A DNA stretch of 64,000 bases. It comes from Chitinophaga pinensis DSM 2588. Its GTDB lineage: Bacteria; Bacteroidota; Bacteroidia; Chitinophagales; Chitinophagaceae. The notes under the pieces are model-generated. The model searched no databases and had not been told where the DNA came from. It saw nothing but the letters and a program-made list of their open reading frames with translations. The position numbers and the translations under genes are program-made. The DNA is taken from contig NC_013132.1 of assembly GCF_000024005.1 (NCBI RefSeq), positions 6,814,001 to 6,878,000 of the forward strand, in the 5' to 3' direction. Positions 57,809-64,000 of this stretch are shown piece by piece (position 1 is the stretch's first letter; every line of letters begins with the position of its first letter).

Positions 57809-58300
57809 TTATCTGATCATTTCATAAAACAATACTTCCTTTCGCTGCTGTCCGGAAGTGATAACTGCCATAAACCGTCCTGTAATCACCTTTAATATGA
57901 CTTCATACCCTCCGTCACTTTTCATATGTAACTGACTTTTGATATAATTACTCACTTTCTGCTTATATAACTGCGTCAGTTTTTTACAAGCAGCAACATC
58001 CGGTGTTGTGCTATAAAAGAACTGATATCCTGAGGAAGGATCGAGTAAGGCAAGTAATTTCTCCCTGTCAGCTTTGTCCGCCAGATGCAGGATCTTTCCC
58101 TCTCCGGGATGCAACTCCGCCAGATGTACCAATGCCTGCTCCTTTGTCGTATAAGCCGTGGTCATAAACCCCTTGTTAGCCGCTACACCCGGATACTGAA
58201 ACTTTTGCAACACCGCATAGTCATGCGTATGCTGTAACAGCATCTCTATAAAAGCAGGCGTCATTACCTCAAATGGATTATATGTCAGCAAACGACTCAT
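57809..58300 (-). CDS. Uncharacterised protein, operon partner of SRAP
   Basis: A 163-aa cytoplasmic protein from ATG 58300; a GTG at 58330 would extend it by 10 residues. It begins 'MSRLLTYNPFEVMTPAFIEMLL' and has helical segments, 'EQALVHLAELHPGEGKILHLADKADREKLLALL' and an ending 'EVILKVITGRFMAVITSGQQRKEVLFYEMIR'. No family is recognised. Its stop lies 4 bp before the SRAP start on the same strand, so the two are co-expressed and may work together in DNA repair or replication; that is inferred only from position. Confidence 0.75.
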   Translation of the reverse strand: MSRLLTYNPFEVMTPAFIEMLLQHTHDYAVLQKFQYPGVAANKGFMTTAYTTKEQALVHLAELHPGEGKILHLADKADREKLLALLDPSSGYQFFYSTTPDVAACKKLTQLYKQKVSNYIKSQLHMKSDGGYEVILKVITGRFMAVITSGQQRKEVLFYEMIR

Positions 58301-58437
58301 TTCGCGGCCGTAAAAATAAACAAACTTCACGCATCCTGGTAATTTGTCTGTAATAGCTGCTATCTGTCATTTATGTTATCTTGTTTTCATAGTAAATTGT
58401 ATACGATTTCATCAAACAACACATCATCCCTGTAAAT

Positions 58438-59163
58438 ATGAAACTACCTGCAATACATGGCTATATTGACAGAAGAATGCTGATTAATTTCACAGCTGAA
58501 CCCGAAGTAGTCCGCAACATTCTTCCGGAAACATTCCGCCCCAAAATTTATAACGGAAAGGCCATTGTCGGCATCTGCCTCATCCGGCTAAAACATATCA
58601 AGCCGAAAGGATTTCCTGACTTCACAGGTATCAATTCTGAAAATGGCGCCCATCGCATTGCTGTGGAATGGGAAGAAAATGGTGTTACCAAAGAAGGCGT
58701 CTATATTCCACGCCGTGATACGTCTCTCCGACTGAACGCGCTCCTTGGCGGAAGAATATTTCCGGGTAAACATTACTTTGCTAAATTCAATGTGCGGGAA
58801 GCTGGTGGCAACTACCACGTTGACTTTAGCAGCTCCGACAATACAACGACCTCTATTGACGCACGTACAACGGATGTATTCAATCCCAACTCAATATTCG
58901 GAACACTGGAAAATGTATCTGCATTTTTTGAAAGAGGCGCAGTCGGCTACTCTCCCAACGGTGACAAATACGAAGGACTAAAACTGGAAACCTATCAATG
59001 GCAGGTACGGCCCTTAGAAGCTATACAGGTACATTCCAGCTTCTATGAAAATGAAACAATATTCCCCAAAGGCAGCATTCAATTTGACAATGCGCTACTG
59101 ATGACACAGGTAGAACATGAATGGAAGAGCATGAAAGCCATAAAAAATATCACCGGGCGCTAA
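58438..59163 (+). CDS. DUF2071 (YqjF-like) family protein
   Basis: A 241-aa soluble protein with the DUF2071-type start 'RRMLINFTAEPEVVRNILPETFRPKIYNGKAIVGICLIRL' and 'GVYIPRRDTSLRLNALLGGRIFPGKHYFAKFNV'. Length is typical. The family occurs in many bacteria; its reaction is not known. Single gene, divergent from the SRAP operon. Confidence 0.9.
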   Translation: MKLPAIHGYIDRRMLINFTAEPEVVRNILPETFRPKIYNGKAIVGICLIRLKHIKPKGFPDFTGINSENGAHRIAVEWEENGVTKEGVYIPRRDTSLRLNALLGGRIFPGKHYFAKFNVREAGGNYHVDFSSSDNTTTSIDARTTDVFNPNSIFGTLENVSAFFERGAVGYSPNGDKYEGLKLETYQWQVRPLEAIQVHSSFYENETIFPKGSIQFDNALLMTQVEHEWKSMKAIKNITGR

Positions 59164-59325
59164 CAGAATGTTCAGAATAATTCCTTAAATTAGGATTCAA
59201 AATAGCCAGCGATACACGTGAGAACCGGGGAGACGATCCTTAAACTGTCTCAAATCTCCATTTTATATTTACTGATCATGCCCAAACTGAATGAGATTAC
59301 ACTTTAACCTGTAAATCCATATTCC

Positions 59326-59772
59326 ATGTTAAGAAGAACGGTTCTTGAGACTATCCGTCTCTTGTTCATTCTATTGTTCGTTTACACAGCCGTCAGCAAA
59401 TTCCGCGATTATGAAAACTTCCGTGCAGTAATAGGCCAATCTCCATTATTAACCGGGTTTGCCCCCGTATTAGCTATAGTGGTGCCTGTAGCAGAAATCA
59501 TTATTGCACTGCTCCTGGTCCTTCCACGATACAGGCGTACCGGTCTCTATGCATCCTTTGCGATGATGATGCTGTTTACAACTTACATAATTGTGCTCAT
59601 GACACTAGCCGAAAAGATCCCCTGCTCCTGCGGAGGTGTCATTTCCCGTATGACATGGACACAACACCTTTATTTCAATATTTTCTTTGTGCTGCTTGCG
59701 TTCCTGGGTATGTGGCTATACTCCAGACCTGACGATAACATCCGCCCATCCAAACAACTCGTTCACGTATAA
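59326..59772 (+). CDS. MauE/DoxX-like redox-associated membrane protein
   Basis: A 148-aa four-helix membrane protein. 'AVSKFRDYENFRAVIGQSPLL' after the first helix and 'VVPVAEIIIALLLVLPRYRRTGL' after the second are typical of the MauE/DoxX group. 'KIPCSCGGVISRMTWTQHLYFN' carries a Cys-X-Cys pair (Cys100 and Cys102) facing the envelope, as in relatives linked to disulfide chemistry. It begins a cluster with a membrane-anchored propeller-like protein (11 bp on) and a small Cys-rich secreted protein, and could supply redox chemistry for the latter; that is inference. Confidence 0.88.
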   Translation: MLRRTVLETIRLLFILLFVYTAVSKFRDYENFRAVIGQSPLLTGFAPVLAIVVPVAEIIIALLLVLPRYRRTGLYASFAMMMLFTTYIIVLMTLAEKIPCSCGGVISRMTWTQHLYFNIFFVLLAFLGMWLYSRPDDNIRPSKQLVHV

Positions 59773-59783
59773 CTGAACACGAC

Positions 59784-60839
59784 ATGATGCAAAAGCCCTT
59801 TCATTTTGCGGCCGTCTGTACGGCCGCCTGCCTCCTGCTTGTGCTTATACTTTACGCATTTGCAGATAAACCCAACGAAAGTAAAAATGGATTCTCCCGA
59901 AAAATGCCCGCTGTAAATGCGGTCTTACAACACACCCTGGAATTGAAATATCCCGCATACTACATTGCAGGAGCAACAGATCAACATTTGTATCTGGCCA
60001 ATTATTCCGCCTCCCTGCACCTGCTGACTGTCGATCAGCAACTCCGGGACACACAACAACTCACCCTCCAATTGTCGCCGGGTGAACGCTATGCCTGGAA
60101 ACTCGCCAGGATCATGGTAGATTCTCCCGCTGTTTATATGGCAGAAGGAAATACGCCCTCACTGTATAAAGGAGATCTTTACAGTTTGCGGCTGCAACGG
60201 TTTCTGCCACAAAGCTGCTTTTTTAATATCCTGCAAAACGTCTCTCCCACTTCGTTTATCTCCCGCAGTATTCATGTCGATTCCCTGGGAAACAAACAAA
60301 ACATACTGGCAAAGATCAAAACAGATTCTCCATATGTAACAATCAGTCCCCATAGTATTACCAAACAGGTAGATGGTATATTCTGTACCGACGGTACACT
60401 TGATTATGATAAACAAACTGGCAGACTGGTATACGCCTATCACTACCGGAATGAATTTATTACGCTGGACTCCAACCTGCAACAACAATACACAGGACAT
60501 ACACTCGATACAAACACAAAAGCCAAAATACAGGTAGCAAGTATGTCAACCGGTATCAGTAAATTTTCTGCGCCGCCTATCTATGTCAACAGCAGGGTCA
60601 GAACGGCTGATAACAGGATCTACATACTCTCTACCCTGATTGCAGACAACGAAGACAAACAGATCAGACGTGAGCAGGAAATCATAGACGTATATGCATT
60701 GGATAACGGAAAATATATCTACACACTATACGTTCCCCTGCCTACAGAAGATCGTATTACAGACTTCATCGTACAGGGCCACCAGCTGTTTACATTACAT
60801 GATCACACCTTACATGCATATACCATCCCCGGACATTAA
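59784..60839 (+). CDS. Exported propeller-like protein of unknown function
   Basis: A 351-aa protein with one N-terminal membrane anchor or uncleaved signal (10-27, 'AVCTAACLLLVLILYAFA') and a beta-rich remainder. Repeated patterns such as 'QHLYLANYSASLHLLTVDQ', 'AVYMAEGNTPSLYKGDLYSL', 'VDGIFCTDGTLDYDKQTGRLVYAY' and 'QLFTLHDHTLHAYTI' look like blades of a six-bladed propeller. It lies between the MauE-like gene (11-bp gap) and the small Cys-rich gene (86 bp). It may bind the secreted peptide or sense its state; there is no direct evidence. Confidence 0.8.
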   Translation: MMQKPFHFAAVCTAACLLLVLILYAFADKPNESKNGFSRKMPAVNAVLQHTLELKYPAYYIAGATDQHLYLANYSASLHLLTVDQQLRDTQQLTLQLSPGERYAWKLARIMVDSPAVYMAEGNTPSLYKGDLYSLRLQRFLPQSCFFNILQNVSPTSFISRSIHVDSLGNKQNILAKIKTDSPYVTISPHSITKQVDGIFCTDGTLDYDKQTGRLVYAYHYRNEFITLDSNLQQQYTGHTLDTNTKAKIQVASMSTGISKFSAPPIYVNSRVRTADNRIYILSTLIADNEDKQIRREQEIIDVYALDNGKYIYTLYVPLPTEDRITDFIVQGHQLFTLHDHTLHAYTIPGH

Positions 60840-60925
60840 TAATATTTCTATTGCAATAGAACAGGCGTCGCCGAAAACCTGTAGAAAATAGTAGGCATAC
60901 ATCCGAATTCAAAATTTTCGCTGTC

Positions 60926-61186
60926 ATGAACTTTAGAAAAATGGGATTATCAGTAAGCGCATTTGCCCTGGCCATTGCCGGCGCTTTTGCTACGAATGCC
61001 CAATCACCCGGATCTGGATACACCAACCTGCAACAGGTGCCTAGTCAGGGATCTCCCTGCGTATACCGGGGCTCCTGTGCCGGTGGCTTTAATACCTGCC
61101 GGGTCACACTGTCTGGTGTTACGCTGCAGCTGCTCCAACTGGAGTCTAATGGCACATGCAGTAGTACCGTACTCTCACAACCTTGA
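60926..61186 (+). CDS. Small secreted Cys-rich protein, DUF6520-like
   Basis: An 86-aa precursor. Signal 'SVSAFALAIAGAFATNAQ' (cleavage near residue 25) is typical of the DUF6520-type small Bacteroidota proteins. The mature part has four cysteines (45, 51, 58 and 78), enough for two disulfides, in about 60 residues. Last gene of the MauE-propeller cluster, before a strong terminator. Function unknown; possibilities are a signalling or antimicrobial peptide or a surface stabiliser. Confidence 0.82.
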   Translation: MNFRKMGLSVSAFALAIAGAFATNAQSPGSGYTNLQQVPSQGSPCVYRGSCAGGFNTCRVTLSGVTLQLLQLESNGTCSSTVLSQP

Positions 61187-61200
61187 TCAGAGGGATAAAA

Positions 61201-61230
61201 CAAAAGCCTTGCAATCCTGCAAGGCTTTTG
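61201..61230 (+). terminator. Rho-independent terminator of the MauE cluster
   Basis: A perfect 13-bp stem (arms 61201-61213 and 61218-61230, core AAGCCTTGCA / TGCAAGGCTT) with a 4-nt loop, 14 bp after the last stop. Confidence 0.85.
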
Positions 61231-61261
61231 TTGAAAAATGATCTGTAACAGAAGATCTTCC

Positions 61262-62011
61262 TCATTTATATCGCTTTACCACCCGGAAAATAAAACGCTG
61301 TGGATCATCTACCACGCCGGATGCTATCCTTCTTTGTTTCAGCATATCTGATTTCCAGTAGGCATGCGCTTTGGCGCTATCGGTCACCGCTACGACCAGC
61401 ACCACCCTCTTGTCATTGTCTGCATCATGTCCATACGCCCTTACAGTTAATCCATTGTCCAGTCTTTCCTGCTGCCCTTCCGTAAACGCTTTCTCCCAGG
61501 CGCTCCAGTCCTTTACCGTAAACGTCGTCCAGGAGCGGACATCAGAGGCAATTGTGACCGTATCCTGATAGGTCATCGTCACAAAGGCAAACGAAGGCGC
61601 TCCCGTTACGCCCCCTTTCTGCATGGCTTTCTTTAAACCCGCATCCTTACTGAAAGCCTTCGCCTTATCCATATCATCTACTTTCACGGCAACCACAATA
61701 ATATTGCTATCCTGCAGCCCACGTCCGATGACATAGCTGTGTATCTGGTTCGCCTGCCGCATAGAATCATGCTCCTCATAGGAAAGCAGCCATTTGGAAA
61801 AATTGGCCACCTTGTGTCTTACCACCATCATTTGCTGGGGTGTTGTAATAGCGGCGGATGCGGCAGGTGTTGCTGTCTTAACGACGACTGTACTGTCTAC
61901 AATAACCGTGGTATCTGGCGCATTCTTCTCGGGGTGCTGTCCGCCGCAGGAGATCAGGCATACGGCAAGGCCTGCATAAGCAAATATGCTCATGAATCTT
62001 AGCTGGTTCAT
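61262..62011 (-). CDS. Lipoprotein with duplicated ABM-like domain
   Basis: A 249-aa lipoprotein with signal and lipobox 'CLISCGGQ' (Cys22), then a Thr/Ala/Val-rich linker (30-58). Two similar halves follow. The first has 'VVRHKVANFSKWLLSYEEHDSMRQANQI' and 'NIIVVAVKVDDMDKAKAFSKDAGLKKAMQKGGV'; the second 'FTVKDWSAWEKAFTEGQQERLDNGL' and 'RVVLVVAVTDSAKAHAYWKSDMLKQRRIASGV'. Each has the beta-alpha-beta pattern of dimeric alpha/beta-barrel (ABM-like) domains, so one chain may form a complete barrel. No catalytic activity can be assigned. Confidence 0.85.
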   Translation of the reverse strand: MNQLRFMSIFAYAGLAVCLISCGGQHPEKNAPDTTVIVDSTVVVKTATPAASAAITTPQQMMVVRHKVANFSKWLLSYEEHDSMRQANQIHSYVIGRGLQDSNIIVVAVKVDDMDKAKAFSKDAGLKKAMQKGGVTGAPSFAFVTMTYQDTVTIASDVRSWTTFTVKDWSAWEKAFTEGQQERLDNGLTVRAYGHDADNDKRVVLVVAVTDSAKAHAYWKSDMLKQRRIASGVVDDPQRFIFRVVKRYK

Positions 62012-62219
62012 TGATGGAGTTTTTTAAATGTAATAATTACAGGTTCAGTGGTGTATGTTGTAAAAAAGCCAGACGAAGGAATGCCGCCTACCAGACAGCT
62101 GAATGCTGTAGTTCAGATCGATATACTAACAGATGGTAAGCTTATTTTGTTCCGGACACGCGGATAAAGAGAACAATTTCCCGCAGGTTTCCTGACATCG
62201 GGCTGTCACTTACCGCTTT

Positions 62220-62227
62220 TAGCTTTG
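62220..62227 (+). promoter_or_regulatory. Bacteroidota -7 element of a decayed gene
   Basis: TAGCTTTG matches TAnnTTTG exactly, 27 bp before the ATG of the pseudogene at 62254, so the fragment may still be transcribed. A -33 TTTG at standard spacing is absent. Confidence 0.5.
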
Positions 62228-62253
62228 TATCATAAAACTGAAATAGTACTGTC

Positions 62254-62403
62254 ATGCAGGAAAAAGACAGGGAGACTTTTTGTCCGGCTAACCGCTCGGA
62301 ATGGAGACATTGGTTGCAGAAAAATCATCAGCAGAAATAATCTATCTGGCTGATCTACTACAAAAAACAGGCAGGAATGATGCGTGCAGGGGCTAAAACC
62401 TAA
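62254..62403 (+). pseudogene. Nonsense-mutated, truncated YdeI/OmpD-associated family gene
   Basis: From ATG 62254 the frame reads 'METFCP'-like sequence: 'DRETFCPANRSEWRHWLQKN', then TAA at 62338, and in the same frame continues 'SIWLIYYKKQAGMMRAGAKT' to TAA at 62401. The two pieces together match the usual start of YdeI-family proteins (ETFCP.. sEWR.WL..NH .. siWLiyyKK). A single C-to-T change (CAA to TAA) explains the stop. The rest of the gene (about 150 residues in relatives) is missing, so this is a remnant. The neighbouring region 62012-62253 and the stretch up to the terminator at 62432 hold nothing else recognisable. Confidence 0.8.
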
Positions 62404-62431
62404 ACAGTTTTGATCGGCCGCTATTGTCATT

Positions 62432-62465
62432 AAGAAATAGCGCTCCGGTTCAAGTGCCGGAGCGC
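62432..62465 (-). terminator. Terminator of the DUF6263-like gene
   Basis: A 9-bp stem GCGCTCCGG / CCGGAGCGC with 8-nt loop, followed on the minus strand by TATTTCTT, 7 bp after the gene's stop. Confidence 0.8.
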
Positions 62466-62471
62466 GCCGCA

Positions 62472-63368
62472 TTATTTCTTCTGCATTTCATTCTTTACTG
62501 TCTTTACCACTAATCTGGTGATATTACCTGCTCTTGGTTTCATATCATCCTTCACAGAAGACTGTATCACCAGGCCGGTTTTACAATCAACAGTAACAGT
62601 ACCTTTCCTGGAATAAGAAGCCTGGATGTCCGTGTTAATAGCAGAACCGGAGGATATTGCAAGCTCCATACGATTGCCATCATCAGATTTCACCGTGTAA
62701 TCTACCTGCAATGCACCTATCTGGTGATTCTCCTCTTTACTCCATTTGTCCCCTACACCTACTTCTGATTCCGGAATGTAAGACAATGCGTCTTCGAATA
62801 CCTTTCTGATCTCTTCATTGCTGATCGTTCCGCGCATCGTTTTTCCGAAGCCCTGTGCAATAGAAGCGTCATCTCCTTCCATACCAGCCAATGCATTGTT
62901 AATCAGTGTATCCACACCGGTTACCTGATCTACCTGCCAGTCAGGCGTGATGTATACAGTAAATGATTTTCCCAGCATCCCTTCGCCCAGTTTACGCAGA
63001 TGATCGTTTTGCTTATGCAGTTCATCAGATGTGCTTTTCACCACAAACTCGTTAAAGTCATCTGAGTTGAAACCTGTCAGATCATGTGTAAAAAGATGCT
63101 CTGTACGCTGGTTGATTTTAAGATAAGTAGCTCTTAACATTAATTTGCCTGAGCTTGTTTTTCCAACTACACGCAGGAACCAGCTGGTGGAAGCAGTCTG
63201 ATTAATAGCGCGTACGCCGTCTTCATGAATGTCTGAAATGGCAGTGTTTCTGAAAATGTACTGTTCTCCTGGATTCAATACTGGAATAATTGACTTTTTT
63301 ACCTGACCTGATGAGATGAAGGAAAGGGAGATAAGGCCCATTATCAGGACAGCAATTCTAATGGTCAT
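62472..63368 (-). CDS. Uncharacterised exported protein, DUF6263-like
   Basis: A 298-aa protein with a signal peptide (1-21, 'LSFISSGQ'). Features typical of the DUF6263-like group: 'LNPGEQYIFRNTAISDI', 'TSTSWFLRVVGKTSSGKLMLRATYLK' and a C-terminal 'GTVTVDCKTGLVIQSSVKDDM', a beta-rich fold. The family is confined to Bacteroidota as far as I recall and has no known role. Single gene, with its own terminator; divergent from katG. Confidence 0.82.
   Translation of the reverse strand: MTIRIAVLIMGLISLSFISSGQVKKSIIPVLNPGEQYIFRNTAISDIHEDGVRAINQTASTSWFLRVVGKTSSGKLMLRATYLKINQRTEHLFTHDLTGFNSDDFNEFVVKSTSDELHKQNDHLRKLGEGMLGKSFTVYITPDWQVDQVTGVDTLINNALAGMEGDDASIAQGFGKTMRGTISNEEIRKVFEDALSYIPESEVGVGDKWSKEENHQIGALQVDYTVKSDDGNRMELAISSGSAINTDIQASYSRKGTVTVDCKTGLVIQSSVKDDMKPRAGNITRLVVKTVKNEMQKK

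Positions 63369-64000
<632 letters not shown>

Overview
This window looks like chromosome of a Bacteroidota bacterium of the Chitinophaga type (family Chitinophagaceae). The evidence is a SusC/SusD outer-membrane pair with a FecI/FecR signalling pair, a type IX secretion (T9SS) type B sorting domain with a PorP/SprF partner, a Blc-type lipocalin, several lipoproteins, promoters with the Bacteroidota -7 element (TAnnTTTG) in place of E. coli-type boxes, and AT-rich start regions. No rRNA, tRNA, CRISPR array, phage or intact insertion sequence was seen. The species cannot be named from this sequence.

Layout. 0-6 kb: an uncharacterised 190-aa protein behind a 21-bp tandem repeat; a LytS/LytTR-type two-component pair; a lipocalin; a fructosamine-kinase-like protein; a PQQ-type sugar dehydrogenase lipoprotein. 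5.9-17.7 kb: a six-gene nutrient-acquisition operon (ECF sigma, FecR anti-sigma, SusC with a signalling STN domain, SusD, TlpA-like thioredoxin, S9 peptidase) closed by a terminator. It reads as a self-regulated uptake system, perhaps for peptides. 17.9-23.2 kb: class 3 lipase and GH127 beta-L-arabinofuranosidase-like enzyme, divergent from an AraC regulator with a palindrome between them. 23.4-29.7 kb: NUDIX/DeoR pair, AraC regulator, spondin-domain lipoprotein, SPW membrane protein, WrbA quinone reductase and a two-motif aspartyl protease. 30-36.4 kb: a small exported protein, then a complete RND efflux operon (adaptor, pump, outer-membrane factor). 36.4-43.3 kb: small membrane protein, TPR/HTH regulator, small lipoprotein, a large WGR/polymer-forming/LRR/TPR protein and an uncharacterised lipoprotein.

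43.8-56.6 kb: the most striking locus. A 3,927-aa secreted protein with exactly 27 tandem cadherin-like repeats and a gliding-motility-associated C-terminal domain is followed 1 bp later by a PorP/SprF-family gene. This parallels the SprB-SprF adhesin pair of gliding Bacteroidota. The repeat array shows nested 276, 552 and 1,104-bp periodicity.

57-64 kb: an SRAP (YedK/HMCES) protein with an unknown upstream partner, a DUF2071 protein, a MauE / propeller-like / small Cys-rich secreted protein cluster, a lipoprotein with a duplicated alpha-beta-barrel-like domain, a nonsense-mutated remnant of a YdeI-family gene, a DUF6263-like protein and the start of katG, cut by the window end. Two 87-88-bp inverted-repeat elements sharing a 16-bp core lie 59 kb apart and look like a dispersed repeat family.
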